Shown piece after piece: positions 36,650 to 46,689 of a stretch of 64,000 nt of DNA. Origin of the DNA: Prochlorococcus marinus XMU1419 (GTDB lineage: Bacteria > Cyanobacteriota > Cyanobacteriia > PCC-6307 > Cyanobiaceae). How positions within the stretch are numbered: the stretch's first letter is position 1; every line of letters starts with the position of its first letter. The translations under genes were made by a program, and so were the position numbers. The stretch covers positions 310,001 through 374,000 of the forward strand of contig NZ_JAAORO010000001.1 in NCBI RefSeq assembly GCF_017695955.1, given 5' to 3'. A model generated the notes under the pieces. The model searched no databases and had not been told where the DNA came from. It saw only the letters and a list, made by a program, of their open reading frames with translations.

Positions 36650-36737
36650 TAAATTGGTTGACTTTATAAATCTCGGTGCCATATTAAATAAGAATTTAAG
36701 AGAAGAAAGATTCAAGAATCTCAAGATAGCAAATTAA
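36636..36737 (+). other. 33-codon ORF overlapping vsr end and dcm start
   Basis: ATG at 36636 lies inside the last codons of vsr in another frame; the frame ([20 protein letters not shown] ...) ends TAA at 36737, overlapping the methyltransferase frame by about 45 nt. It is the only conventionally started frame that could deliver ribosomes to the methyltransferase, by frameshift or reinitiation. Whether it is translated is open. Confidence 0.35.
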
Positions 36738-37813
36738 ATATTTTACAAAAGCAGTTTGATTTTATCGATCTCTTTGCAGGTATAGGTGGCTTTAGAAAAG
36801 GCTTTGAATCAATTGGTGGAAATTGTGTTTTTACGAGTGAGATAGATAAATTTGCTCAAGAAACGTATAAAGCTAATTTTCAGACAGAACATAAATTTGC
36901 TGGAGATATTAGAGATGTGGATACAAAATCAATACCAAGTCATGATGTTTTACTTGCGGGATTTCCATGCCAGCCTTTTAGTCTTGCAGGCGTAAGTAAA
37001 AAAAATTCACTTGGTAAATCTCATGGCTTTGATTGTCAGATCCAAGGGACTTTATTTTTCGAAATAGCAAGAATTCTCGAGCATCATAGACCCAAAGCAT
37101 TTCTTTTGGAAAACGTAAAAAATCTCAAAAGTCATGATAAAGGTCAGACCTTTAAAACTATTCTTGACGTATTAAAAAATAAGCTTGGTTATAAAGTTCA
37201 ATATCGTGTAATCAATGCAAAATCTTTCGTCCCTCAAAATAGACAAAGAATTTATATAGTCGGTTTTAGGGAAGAAAACAATTTTAATTTTGATGATTTA
37301 ATTATTCCGGATATATCAGATGGTCCCACATTATCTTCGGTACTTCATTCTGAAGATGGATCCGAAACTTTTGAAGAACCATACACTATTCCCCATCTTT
37401 CAAAAGTTAATGAAAAATATACCATCACTAATAAATTATGGGACTATCTAAGGATGTATGAAAAAAAGCATAGAGCCAAAGGTAATGGATTTGGTTTTGG
37501 CTTATGTAAGCATGAAGATGTTGCTAGAACTTTGTCTGCCAGATACCACAAAGATGGTGCTGAGATATTAATACATCAGGGAGATAAAAAGAATCCAAGA
37601 AGACTTACCCCAAGAGAGTGCTCAAGGTTGATGGGTTTTGATAAAACTGGCGAATCAAATTTTATAATTCCAGTCTCTGATTCTCAAGCCTACAGGCAAT
37701 TTGGTAATTCGGTAGTAGTTCCTGTTATTCAAGAAATTGCTAGAGCTATGAGTGAATATATCTATCAAAAAGATATTTTGAAAGAAAAAATCGTATTACC
37801 AATCTGTGCTTAA
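36710..37813 (+). CDS. dcm: C5-cytosine DNA methyltransferase, start uncertain
   Basis: Methylates cytosine C5 using SAM. Motif [16 protein letters not shown], motif [13 protein letters not shown] with the catalytic Cys, motif [10 protein letters not shown], motif [15 protein letters not shown], and motif [13 protein letters not shown] are all present, so the enzyme looks functional. The frame is open from 36692 to the TAA at 37813, but there is no ATG, GTG or TTG before the GTG at 36917, which lies after motif I. The real start must be a rare codon (ATT at 36710 or 36740 are candidates), or the frame is entered by frameshift from 36636. I list from 36710; the 5' end is unsure. Confidence 0.85.
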   Translation: MQESQDSKLNILQKQFDFIDLFAGIGGFRKGFESIGGNCVFTSEIDKFAQETYKANFQTEHKFAGDIRDVDTKSIPSHDVLLAGFPCQPFSLAGVSKKNSLGKSHGFDCQIQGTLFFEIARILEHHRPKAFLLENVKNLKSHDKGQTFKTILDVLKNKLGYKVQYRVINAKSFVPQNRQRIYIVGFREENNFNFDDLIIPDISDGPTLSSVLHSEDGSETFEEPYTIPHLSKVNEKYTITNKLWDYLRMYEKKHRAKGNGFGFGLCKHEDVARTLSARYHKDGAEILIHQGDKKNPRRLTPRECSRLMGFDKTGESNFIIPVSDSQAYRQFGNSVVVPVIQEIARAMSEYIYQKDILKEKIVLPICA

Positions 37814-37905
37814 AAAATAGATTTGTTAGTGGGAGAACAAATAATACAAAATGATTTTTAAAAATAGAGTATATTCTTCAACAGAAAAAAAGTCTTAATT
37901 ATTTA

Positions 37906-39333
37906 ATGACTAATGCTTCGGAATTAATTGATGCAACACCTTCTGCAGCATTACTTATCGAGAGTATAAGGGATATTGGTTATTCTATTGAAACAGCGAT
38001 ATCAGATTTGATTGATAATTCTATTTCAGCAAACGCAAATAATATTTATATAAATTTGAATGATGATGATGTCGAAAATATTTTTCTTGAGATTGTTGAT
38101 GATGGTCATGGAATGAATCGTAATGAACTAATAAAAGCAATGACAATAGGAGCAAAAGATCCGCGCATTATTAGGGATAAAGATGATCTAGGTAGATTTG
38201 GTTTAGGACTTAAAACAGCATCATTTTCTCAATGCAGAAAACTAACTGTTGAATCAAATTTTAATGATGAAATTAATTCTTTCACATGGGATTTAGATTT
38301 AGTAAGAGAAAAAAATAATTGGGTTGTAATAGATAATAAAAAAGATAATTTAGCTCCAGGAACTAAAATTATTTGGGAAAAAATTGATAGAGCAGATTTT
38401 AAACTTAGCAAAATTAATACTAATAGTATTCTTAAAAATATTGATAATCATTTAGGTTTGGTTTTTCATAGATTCTTAGAGGGTATAAATTTAAAAAGTG
38501 AGAAATTAAAAATTTTTATAAATGGTAGCGAAGTCGAACCAATCAATCCTTTTAATGAAGAAAGTAATGCAACTTTAAAATCTGCTGTAAGTACATTTAA
38601 ATATAATAATTCTAATATTTATGTACAATATTTCATTCTTCCACACGAAGATATGGTCACAATGGAGGAGTGGAAAAAATTTGAGATGGATGGCGGATAT
38701 ATTAAGAATCAGGGTTGTTATGTATATAGATGTAATAGATTAATTGTTTCTTCTACTTGGTTTGGCATTATGCCGAAATTAGCAACAACCAAACTTTGTC
38801 GAGCCAAAATTGATATTGGAAATGATATTGACTCAGATTGGAAGATAGATATAAAAAAAAGTACCGCTTATCCTCCAAAATCAATAAAGAATTTTTTAAG
38901 TGAGTTAATAATTAATAATATCGAAAGCAAGGGTAGAAATGTAGTAAATAAAAGAACTCAAGAACTCATAAAAGATAAAGATATGAAGCTTTGGGTTCCC
39001 ATCAGAACAAAAAGAAAAATTACTTATAAAATAAATAGAAAACATCCCTTAGTAAAAAAACTTTTAAATAATAAAGAAAATTTATTGATCTTAAAACTTC
39101 TTGAAAACTCAATTCCTTATCAGGAGATCTATGGAGAGATGTGTGATAATTCAGCAACTGTTATTGGATGGTTAGAGGAAGATAAAAACGTACTAAATGA
39201 TGTAAAACAACTTATTGAAATTTTTAGATCTGATAATGTTCCAGAAGAAATAATCAAATCTGAAGTTGAATATATTTTAATAAGATCAGGAATTCAGTTT
39301 AATGAAGAAAGCTTTTTAGAGATTTTAAAATGA
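37906..39333 (+). CDS. GHKL ATPase, MORC/MutL-like
   Basis: A 475-aa protein with a histidine-kinase-like (GHKL) ATPase domain: N box ETAISDLIDNSISANA (residues 29-44), G1 box VDDGHGM (64-70), G2 box LGRFGLGLKTAS (95-106). No kinase dimerisation helix or receiver is seen, and the region after 130 looks like an S5/MORC-type extension. Such GHL ATPases, related to MutL and eukaryotic MORC, are known in prokaryotic restriction-modification neighbourhoods. Its stop overlaps the Z1 start by ATGA, so the two are translationally coupled. Confidence 0.88.
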   Translation: MTNASELIDATPSAALLIESIRDIGYSIETAISDLIDNSISANANNIYINLNDDDVENIFLEIVDDGHGMNRNELIKAMTIGAKDPRIIRDKDDLGRFGLGLKTASFSQCRKLTVESNFNDEINSFTWDLDLVREKNNWVVIDNKKDNLAPGTKIIWEKIDRADFKLSKINTNSILKNIDNHLGLVFHRFLEGINLKSEKLKIFINGSEVEPINPFNEESNATLKSAVSTFKYNNSNIYVQYFILPHEDMVTMEEWKKFEMDGGYIKNQGCYVYRCNRLIVSSTWFGIMPKLATTKLCRAKIDIGNDIDSDWKIDIKKSTAYPPKSIKNFLSELIINNIESKGRNVVNKRTQELIKDKDMKLWVPIRTKRKITYKINRKHPLVKKLLNNKENLLILKLLENSIPYQEIYGEMCDNSATVIGWLEEDKNVLNDVKQLIEIFRSDNVPEEIIKSEVEYILIRSGIQFNEESFLEILK

Positions 39334-42170
39334 ATGAAACTTTTCGATTAATAAAGAATCAGGCTAGAAGCTCAACAAAGAGATTTATAGATGCAAATCA
39401 TAATATGCCTGAAAATAAAATTAGAAAAAAAATAGATCAACTTGTCGTACAACTTGCAAAAATAAATAGCATTGAATTAACAAATTCAGAAAAGGAAGAA
39501 ATTATTCAGGCAGTAGCTCTAGAAATTGTTGGGACAATGGAAGATGCAAGTAATATTTTCAATATTGATAAGTTTGACCACTGGTTAGACAATGTTAAAT
39601 CGGATTTTGATAATAAATACTGGGAAGATTATCATTTTCATTTGTTCCAAAAACCTTATTACACAACTGGGCCAAATGGTACTTTAACCAAAATGGGAAA
39701 TAGCATTGAATTTATTCTCTCTATGTTGGCTAATCCTAATGGCGAGCCTAGTTCTAGAAAGGGAATGGTTGTTGGTAATGTGCAATCTGGGAAAACATCT
39801 CATTATATAGGGCTTATATCAAAAGCTGCAGATGCTGGTTACAAGGTAGTTATTGTTATTACTGGTATGTTAGAGGATCTTAGAAAACAAACTCAAACAA
39901 GAACTGAAGAAGGATTTTTAGCTAAGGATGTCCAAACAGGAGAGTCTGTTGGTGTTGGACTTGAAAGATTAAGACTTAGTTCTCAAATGCCTAATTGTGT
40001 CACTACTAGAGAAAAAGATTTTACCAAAAGTCTTGCGGTGAGCAGTGGATATACAGTTGAAAGTTTTAAAGAGGCATTTGTATTAGTAATTAAGAAAAAT
40101 GCTTCAATTTTAAGAAATCTAAATGAGTGGATTGAGGATGATCTCCAAAGAATTGGAAGGACACAAGTAGATACATCTGTTCTAATTATTGATGATGAAG
40201 CTGATAATGCATCAATAAATACAAAAGCAAATTCTAGTAAATCCAGAAGAAGGAGAAAGCTTGACGAAGTTGAGGATAATGCAAATTATGAACCTTCTAG
40301 AATCAATGGTCAGATAAGAAGCTTGATTAAAAAATTCGAAATTTGTTCTTATGTTGCTTATACTGCTACGCCATTTGCAAATATTTTTATTAGCCCTAAA
40401 ACAAAAGATGAGATGTACAGAGAGGATTTATTTCCGAGACACTTTGTTCAATATATAAATCCTCCTGATAATTATTTTGGACCATCAAGAATCTTTTTAG
40501 ATAAGGAATTTCCAAATTTTTTGAAAATTATTCCAGAATCTGAAATCGACGGAACAACTATAAATTCAATTCCGTTGAAACATAAAAAGGATTTTTCAAT
40601 CGAAAAAATATCGCCAAAATTAGAAGAATCAATTAATAGTTTCTTTATATCTTCTACTGTTAAAAAATTGGAGGGTTTTGAAAAAGATCATACTTCAATG
40701 CTTATTAATGCTTCTACATTTACTCTTGTTCAAATTTCTATTAAAAGAGCTACTGATTTCTATGTGAAAAATTTAGCAAAAGCATTAAAGTATCGTCGTA
40801 AAGAAGAAATTCAAATATTAAAAACTTTATGGGAAAAAGATTATGTTGATTATCACGATAAATATGAATGGAGTGATATAGAAAATCTTATATATAAAAT
40901 TGTAGATCTAACAAAAGTAATAGTTATTAACAGATCTAAGGAATCTGAAAAATTAGATTATGAAAATTGGCCTTCTGGTAGAACCCTTATTGTTGTAGGT
41001 GGTTTTTCTTTATCTAGAGGATTAACTTTAGAGGGTTTAATTGTTTCCTATTTTGTAAGAAATTCAAAAATGTATGATTCTATTTTGCAAATGGGAAGAT
41101 GGTTTGGATATAGAGATGGTTATGAAAATCTTTGTAGATTATATTTGCCATCTTTTTCGATAAAAGATTTTGAACATATTTCAGAGTCAGTTGAGGAACT
41201 AGCTGAAGATATTCAGTATATGCAAAGTCAGGGAAGAACGCCTTTGGAATTTGCTCTAAGGGTTAGGGCTGATGCATATGATAAAAAACTAAAGATCACC
41301 TCAAGAAATAAGATGGGTGCAGGGGAAAAGCGATTGAGGTCTTTTTCTTATAGTGGCAAATTAGTTCAAAACTATGCTTTTGACAGGGATACTATTTCTC
41401 ATAATTGGAATGTTGTTGAAAGTTCAATTTTAGAAATTATCAAATCCGAATCAAATCAATTTTCGAGAAAGAAAAATCAATATGTTTTGTTCAAAAATAT
41501 TCCAGGTCAATTTATTTCTTCGCTAACAGAGGAATATAAATTTTCTGATGATAATTCGACAATAAATAAGCAAACTTTGCTTAGTTATATCAAAAAAAGA
41601 CTTTCATTTGAATTGAATAATTGGGATATAATAATAGATTCAAATTTATTAGATAATAAAAAAGAAACTATTGATTTCGCAGGAATTTCAATTGCCCCTG
41701 TGGGAAGAAGTGTTTCTGTTTATGTTGGTAATAAATACGAAAATCTTGAGTTTGATTTGGAGAAGTTAGTTTATTTATCACCGCCGAGGAGTCGTAATAT
41801 TTGCACTCCTGATATCTCCTTAATTTCATATGAAGACATCCAAATTAATGAGGCTGAAGATATAAAGAAGGAGCAGAAGAAAAGAATTAGAACAATAAAT
41901 TTATTGGCAAATATACATAAGAAACCTGCTTTAATAATTACTCTCTGTAAGCCTACTTATAAAGAGGAATATTTGCTAAATAAAGATGATGAAGATAAAA
42001 AAAATCAAGTCCAAAAATTAATATCTGAAATGCCATATGTTGCAAGTTTAAGTTACTTATTTCCGCGTTCCGATGTTGCAGAAGAATTAATTGAAGTCTT
42101 TGTAAATGCGGATGTTGATGATTTATATGGAGAAGATCTTGATTATGAAGATTATTATGGTGATGATTAA
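39330..42170 (+). CDS. Z1-domain P-loop ATPase (superfamily II-like)
   Basis: A 946-aa protein. Walker A is GNVQSGKTSHYIGL (about 149-162), Walker B is VLIIDDEADNASIN (about 284-297), and the C-terminal helicase half has VVGGFSLSRGLTLEGL and ILQMGRWFGYRDGYENLCRL (arginine-finger-like motif VI, about 583-602). This is the Z1 domain organisation, a DNA translocase or helicase-type motor. It starts in a 4-nt overlap with the GHKL gene and ends in TAATG with the next gene. Confidence 0.92.
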   Translation: MNETFRLIKNQARSSTKRFIDANHNMPENKIRKKIDQLVVQLAKINSIELTNSEKEEIIQAVALEIVGTMEDASNIFNIDKFDHWLDNVKSDFDNKYWEDYHFHLFQKPYYTTGPNGTLTKMGNSIEFILSMLANPNGEPSSRKGMVVGNVQSGKTSHYIGLISKAADAGYKVVIVITGMLEDLRKQTQTRTEEGFLAKDVQTGESVGVGLERLRLSSQMPNCVTTREKDFTKSLAVSSGYTVESFKEAFVLVIKKNASILRNLNEWIEDDLQRIGRTQVDTSVLIIDDEADNASINTKANSSKSRRRRKLDEVEDNANYEPSRINGQIRSLIKKFEICSYVAYTATPFANIFISPKTKDEMYREDLFPRHFVQYINPPDNYFGPSRIFLDKEFPNFLKIIPESEIDGTTINSIPLKHKKDFSIEKISPKLEESINSFFISSTVKKLEGFEKDHTSMLINASTFTLVQISIKRATDFYVKNLAKALKYRRKEEIQILKTLWEKDYVDYHDKYEWSDIENLIYKIVDLTKVIVINRSKESEKLDYENWPSGRTLIVVGGFSLSRGLTLEGLIVSYFVRNSKMYDSILQMGRWFGYRDGYENLCRLYLPSFSIKDFEHISESVEELAEDIQYMQSQGRTPLEFALRVRADAYDKKLKITSRNKMGAGEKRLRSFSYSGKLVQNYAFDRDTISHNWNVVESSILEIIKSESNQFSRKKNQYVLFKNIPGQFISSLTEEYKFSDDNSTINKQTLLSYIKKRLSFELNNWDIIIDSNLLDNKKETIDFAGISIAPVGRSVSVYVGNKYENLEFDLEKLVYLSPPRSRNICTPDISLISYEDIQINEAEDIKKEQKKRIRTINLLANIHKKPALIITLCKPTYKEEYLLNKDDEDKKNQVQKLISEMPYVASLSYLFPRSDVAEELIEVFVNADVDDLYGEDLDYEDYYGDD

Positions 42171-43150
42171 TGATTAATTTTTGGCAAGGCTTATGGGATC
42201 AAAAAGTTCCCAAAGGTGATCTCAAATATGCCTCTATTTCATTAGCTCTAAATTCTCCTTGGATGATAAAGGCTACTAAAGATGATAAGGGGAGAATAGG
42301 ATTTCAATTAATTGCAGAAAAAACTAAAATGAATGATCAGATATATAAACGTAAGTTATTGAAAACTTCTCAAGTTTCTGTAACCTTTGTAGATAAAAAA
42401 ACTCTATATATAAGATTGGAAGATATAGACGCAAAAGAAGAATTTAATGAATACGCAGAGAGCATAATAATCAAAGCAGCACAGGCATCATCAGAAATTG
42501 AAATGATAGAAATTGCTATTTCTAAATCCTTAAAATGGTTTAATTTTTTAAAGCCTATTAATGAAAGAAAATTAAAACCATTTCAGCAACAGGGACTAAT
42601 AGCAGAACTATTATTTCTAAAAAAAATCGTCAATAAAATTGGTTTATCTGATGCGCTTAATTCTTGGTGTGGTCAAGAAAGTTTTGACAAAGATTTTATT
42701 TTAGGAAAATTAGGTGTAGAAATTAAAGCTAAACAATCCGGAAAAATAAAAGTAACAATTTCATCATCATCTCAACTAGATTTACAAGGTCTTGAAAAGC
42801 TTATATTGAACGTTTATAGCATTAATAGTGCATCCTCACTCGATAAAAATGCTTTTAATCTTGATCAACTAGTTTCTGAGATTTATGAGTTATTTTCTTC
42901 AGAAATAAATTTAAAGTACTTGTTCCAGGATAAATTAGATGAGGCTAATTATGACTTTGACCATGACTATTCTGATAGGTTTTGGATAGATTTAGAAGAA
43001 AATCAATTTTATAACGTCACAGAAAAATTCCCATCAATTACATCAGAAAATATTAATGTAAAATCAATTTCTAATGTTTCTTATGATATCAATTTAAATA
43101 CAATTAAAGAATTTAAAATAACTGCAGAGGAATTTGAAAAATTAATATAA
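42170..43150 (+). CDS. PD-(D/E)XK-motif protein, DUF4420 type
   Basis: A 326-aa protein. The nuclease-like core is around residues 140-195: helix QQQGLIAELLFLKKIV, then FILGKLGVEIKAKQSGK with an E-x-K active-site motif. The acidic residue expected before it would be Asp in ESFDKDF. This matches the DUF4420 family, a restriction-endonuclease-fold group found beside Z1 ATPases. It overlaps both neighbours by one base (TAATG). Confidence 0.85.
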   Translation: MINFWQGLWDQKVPKGDLKYASISLALNSPWMIKATKDDKGRIGFQLIAEKTKMNDQIYKRKLLKTSQVSVTFVDKKTLYIRLEDIDAKEEFNEYAESIIIKAAQASSEIEMIEIAISKSLKWFNFLKPINERKLKPFQQQGLIAELLFLKKIVNKIGLSDALNSWCGQESFDKDFILGKLGVEIKAKQSGKIKVTISSSSQLDLQGLEKLILNVYSINSASSLDKNAFNLDQLVSEIYELFSSEINLKYLFQDKLDEANYDFDHDYSDRFWIDLEENQFYNVTEKFPSITSENINVKSISNVSYDINLNTIKEFKITAEEFEKLI

Positions 43151-45231
43151 TGGAAGATTTCTTAGTTGATTTAAATAATGAAATTTATTTACAGTCAGCT
43201 TCTAATGGTGAGACTACTCAAGATACATTTTTTGAAATTATTTCAGAATTATTAATTGATGATGGTGTATGTAAAGAGGCTCAAATAGTAAATGATTGGA
43301 ATAATGATAAAACTGGAATTCAGATTAATGGTTATGGAGGAGATCCATTCAATGACGAAAATGTACTAACAATTTTTTTGGTAACTTTCAGTGCAAGTAA
43401 TGAAATAGTTGGCATAAATATGGCGGAATTGTCATCCCTCATTAAAAGAGGTGCAAACTATATTAATAAAATTAGAAATAATGAATTTGTATCTTCTCTT
43501 GAAAAGACATCAAGTATGTTTTTAGTATCCCAATTCTTATCAAGAAGAATTACTGATGTTGAAAAATTTAGATTTGTAGTATTAACAAATAAATTATTAA
43601 AAGTTAGATCAGAACAAATTGATACACCTACTATAAATGATAAAAATTCTGAAGCTGAAATTTGGGATTTAGATAGGATAAAAAGACTTTATGAGGGAAA
43701 AAATACACAAGAAGATATAGTTATAGATCTAAAAAATGACTTAAAAGAGTGCATTCCTGTCCTCAGAGCTGATCTTTCATCTGTAAATTATCTATCTTAT
43801 CTTGCTGTAATAAGTGGCGATTTATTAGCAAGGATATATGAGCAATGGGGTAATAGATTATTAGAAAGAAATGTCAGAGTTTTTTTACAGGCTAGGGGAA
43901 AAGTTAATAAAGATATAAGAGATACTATTGAAAACCGGCCACAAATGTTTTTTGCTTTCAATAATGGGATAACTGCTACAGCTGATGAAGTAAAGTTGGA
44001 GACTCTAAATAATGCAAGAGTAATAACTGAAATTAAAAATTTGCAAATAGTTAATGGAGGACAAACTACTTCTTCAATTTATGCAGCCTTTAAAAAAGAT
44101 GGTGTATCGCTTAAAGAAGTTTTTGTTCAAATGAAGTTGTCAGAAATAAAAGAGAAATCAATGGCTGATGAGATTGTTCCTGAAATTTCAAGATGTGCGA
44201 ATAGTCAAAATAAGGTTAAGTCTCCAGATTTTTCTTCAACACATCCTTTTCATAGGCAAATTGAAAAACTATCTAGGAGAATATATGCGCCAACAACCAA
44301 TAATCAAATAAAACCAAGTAAATGGTTTTATGAAAGAACTAGGGGACAATACTTGGATAATAAAAGTAAATTTAAAGGTGCTGAAAAAAAGAGATTTGAG
44401 AATGAATATCCTAAAGATCAATATTTCCTTAAAACAGATTTAGCTAGATATATCAATGCATGGGATCAGATTCCCACAATTGTAAGTAAAGGTCCAGAGA
44501 AGAATTTTACATATTTTACCGGTTTAATTGAAAAAAATTGGGAGAAGAATTCTGACAAATATAACGACTTTTATTTTAAGAATCTCATTGGTAAGGCTAT
44601 TTTATGGAATAAAATTAAGAAATTGGCTTCCAAGAAAAATGGCATCCTAAATTATGGAACAAATGTCACAATTTATGCAATTTCGAAGATTTCGTATGAT
44701 ATCCCACAGAGACTAGAATTTGATTTTGTAAAGGTTTGGAATAGTCAGTCAATAAGACCAGATTTTGAAAATTGTTTATTAGATTTAGTTCAATTTCTTT
44801 ATCAAATTATTAATAATCCACCTCCAGATCAAAATTCAATTCCATCAGAATTTGCAAAAGCTCAAAAATGTTGGGAAATAATTAAAGAATCAAAATTTCC
44901 TTGGAACAAATCTATTGAATATTATTTAATATCGAAAGAAGCATTGAAGAAGGAAGAAAGTTCTTCAAAAAAAGTTAAAAAATTAACAAATGATTTGGAA
45001 CTGGAAATATTAGTAGCCAAAAAAAATGGCACGTTTTGGAGATCTTTAGATGATTGGATTTTCGCGAACTCTAGTATGATCAAAATAACAGGAACTGAAG
45101 CAAAATTATTGAAAGATTCTAGAGGTATACATAAAACTTTTTTCCCGAATACTTTTGAGTGTAAGCGATTAATTAATCTATATCAAAGAGCTAAGGAAAT
45201 AGGTTTTCCTGGAGAATTTGATTTGAATTAG
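43150..45231 (+). CDS. AIPR-family (abortive infection phage resistance) protein
   Basis: A 693-aa protein. The AIPR core is recognisable: FFAFNNGITATADEV (about 269-283), NLQIVNGGQTTSSIYAAF (about 297-314), then EVFVQMKL and EISRCANSQNKVKSPDF. AIPR proteins are named for abortive infection and occur in phage-resistance and restriction loci; biochemistry is poorly known. It is the last gene of the coupled four-gene run. Confidence 0.9.
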   Translation: MEDFLVDLNNEIYLQSASNGETTQDTFFEIISELLIDDGVCKEAQIVNDWNNDKTGIQINGYGGDPFNDENVLTIFLVTFSASNEIVGINMAELSSLIKRGANYINKIRNNEFVSSLEKTSSMFLVSQFLSRRITDVEKFRFVVLTNKLLKVRSEQIDTPTINDKNSEAEIWDLDRIKRLYEGKNTQEDIVIDLKNDLKECIPVLRADLSSVNYLSYLAVISGDLLARIYEQWGNRLLERNVRVFLQARGKVNKDIRDTIENRPQMFFAFNNGITATADEVKLETLNNARVITEIKNLQIVNGGQTTSSIYAAFKKDGVSLKEVFVQMKLSEIKEKSMADEIVPEISRCANSQNKVKSPDFSSTHPFHRQIEKLSRRIYAPTTNNQIKPSKWFYERTRGQYLDNKSKFKGAEKKRFENEYPKDQYFLKTDLARYINAWDQIPTIVSKGPEKNFTYFTGLIEKNWEKNSDKYNDFYFKNLIGKAILWNKIKKLASKKNGILNYGTNVTIYAISKISYDIPQRLEFDFVKVWNSQSIRPDFENCLLDLVQFLYQIINNPPPDQNSIPSEFAKAQKCWEIIKESKFPWNKSIEYYLISKEALKKEESSSKKVKKLTNDLELEILVAKKNGTFWRSLDDWIFANSSMIKITGTEAKLLKDSRGIHKTFFPNTFECKRLINLYQRAKEIGFPGEFDLN

Positions 45232-45299
45232 GAAAAATTAATTTTAAAAAATTTATTAAAAAAGTTCCTTTAACTTTTATACGTTGTATCCCTAGGGTT

Positions 45300-45316
45300 G
45301 CCCCCCAGTAGGGGGC
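45300..45316. terminator. GC-rich hairpin between convergent genes
   Basis: GCCCCC-CAGTA-GGGGGC, six pairs, in the 93-bp gap between the AIPR and integrase stop codons. No T run follows on either strand, so termination is only probable. Confidence 0.4.
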
Positions 45317-45324
45317 CAAATAAT

Positions 45325-46317
45325 CTAATAAGTTAGTCGATAATGACTATATCTCATCAACATTTTTATATCTCTGTGCCCACTGCAGGCACTTATTTCC
45401 AGAGCATTCATTCCATAACTCCACATTCGGCTGATTGCTATATGCCTTAAATCATGAAATCTGAGAGTTTCAAGCCCAGCCCTTTTTCTGGCTTTATCGA
45501 ATCCATGCCTGGCCGCACCTTTTGTAAGATCAATAATTTTTCCATGCCTTTCTGATAATTCTTCCAGAATCTTTTTGGCTTTACCTTGAAGAGGAACAAG
45601 TCTCGGTGCTGAAGAATTATCCGTGGCGGCACAATTCTTTCTATGTATATAGATTATTCTTTTCTTGAGATCTATATTTCTCCAGGTCAGGCTCAGAAGT
45701 TCGGAGCGGCGGAAGCCAGTTGTCAGGGCAAGCTTTGTGAGTCTCAGATGATTTGGGTTGGACATCTGAGACAGTTCATATAGAAGTCTTTTCTCGTCTT
45801 GATCAGTGAAAAATGGAGCCCTTGCATCTCCGGTCCCCCTCACTCTCAGATGCCTTGCGGGGTTATCTTTTATTTCCGCTCCTCTTTCATCTCTTGCCCA
45901 GTCAATCAATACTCTCAAAATCCTCAGTTCCCGCATCACTGTATTTGGTTTCACTTTCAGTAATCTTTCATCTCGCCATACTGCAAAATGTCTTATCTGC
46001 AGAGCAATTAGTGGAATATCTTCAAGCCAGCTTTCTGCAGTCACCCTCAGTGGATATTTCTCATTCTCCGCACTGCGGTGCATAAGCAAAGGACCATTTA
46101 TATACTCATTGATTGCCTCCCCAAGGGTGACAGGGATGTCATTTAAAACCTTTTTTGTTCTCTCTTCAACTGCATCTGCCCATGATTGGGCCAGATCTCT
46201 GGAAAGAAAAGTTCTTGACTTGGGGCCGACATAATTCTTCCTTCTGATAAGAACCTGCCAGCCGCTGCCGCTTCTTCTGATTGTTGCCATTTCGGTGTCA
46301 TCGTATGTGTGATGCAC
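45325..46317 (-). CDS. int: Tyrosine recombinase (integrase) of the island
   Basis: A 330-aa tyrosine recombinase with an N-terminal AP2/arm-like region (MATIRRSGSGWQVLIRRKNY, likely start M10), a core-binding domain with SAM-like helices, and the catalytic domain: Arg in TTGFRRSELLSL, HDLRH (288-292), SGHRD (312-316) and nucleophile Tyr323 in MRYSHY. It reads toward the AIPR gene and begins 113 bp from the right attachment repeat. Its GC content is above that of its neighbours, consistent with mobile origin. Likely mediates excision and integration at tRNA-Thr. Confidence 0.95.
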   Translation of the reverse strand: MHHTYDDTEMATIRRSGSGWQVLIRRKNYVGPKSRTFLSRDLAQSWADAVEERTKKVLNDIPVTLGEAINEYINGPLLMHRSAENEKYPLRVTAESWLEDIPLIALQIRHFAVWRDERLLKVKPNTVMRELRILRVLIDWARDERGAEIKDNPARHLRVRGTGDARAPFFTDQDEKRLLYELSQMSNPNHLRLTKLALTTGFRRSELLSLTWRNIDLKKRIIYIHRKNCAATDNSSAPRLVPLQGKAKKILEELSERHGKIIDLTKGAARHGFDKARKRAGLETLRFHDLRHIAISRMWSYGMNALEISACSGHRDIKMLMRYSHYRLTY

Positions 46318-46401
46318 CTCCAGATATCTGCCTATAAAACAGAAAAGTGGACCCGAAAACGGACGTCCACTTCTAATGAATTTCTTTGTGCGATAGTGGC
46401 A

Positions 46402-46428
46402 ATCTCACTGATACCAAGCTATCCCGCG

Positions 46429-46430
<2 letters not shown>
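46402..46430. repeat. 29-nt motif outside tRNA-Thr, copy 3
   Basis: Aligns without gaps to the last 29 nt of the island-junction repeats 1 and 2 (core [AG]ATCT[CT]A[CG]T-N-ATA). It is directly beyond the 3' end of the right tRNA-Thr and could be an integrase arm or core site. Confidence 0.45.
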
Positions 46431-46512
<82 letters not shown>

Positions 46513-46525
<13 letters not shown>

Positions 46526-46594
46526 ATTTGAACCAACGTAGGCAGAGCCAGCGGATTTACAGTCCGCCCCCTTTAACCACTCGGGCACCGACCC
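46513..46594 (-). tRNA. trnY: tRNA-Tyr (GTA)
   Basis: An 82-nt class II tRNA on the reverse strand: acceptor GGGTCGG/CCGGCCC (one G-U), anticodon loop CTGTAAA carrying GTA, long variable arm, T-loop GGTTCAAATCC. Its last 15 bases are duplicated at the left end of the island. Confidence 0.96.
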
Positions 46595-46689
46595 CCACTA
46601 TTTGAACTTATCAGTTAATGGTCACTTTGTGTGAAAATGTTTTGGTTTTTTTGTTTCTTTCTAGATAGCATTTAATAGAAAAGACTTTA

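Noticed and set aside
36917-37813. Truncated methyltransferase starting at GTG 36917
   Set aside because: This start would remove the SAM-binding motif I that is encoded in frame just upstream, so the gene must begin earlier.
45806-46234. Forward frames of 142 and 90 codons
   Set aside because: They are antisense shadows of the integrase, whose catalytic motifs are complete.
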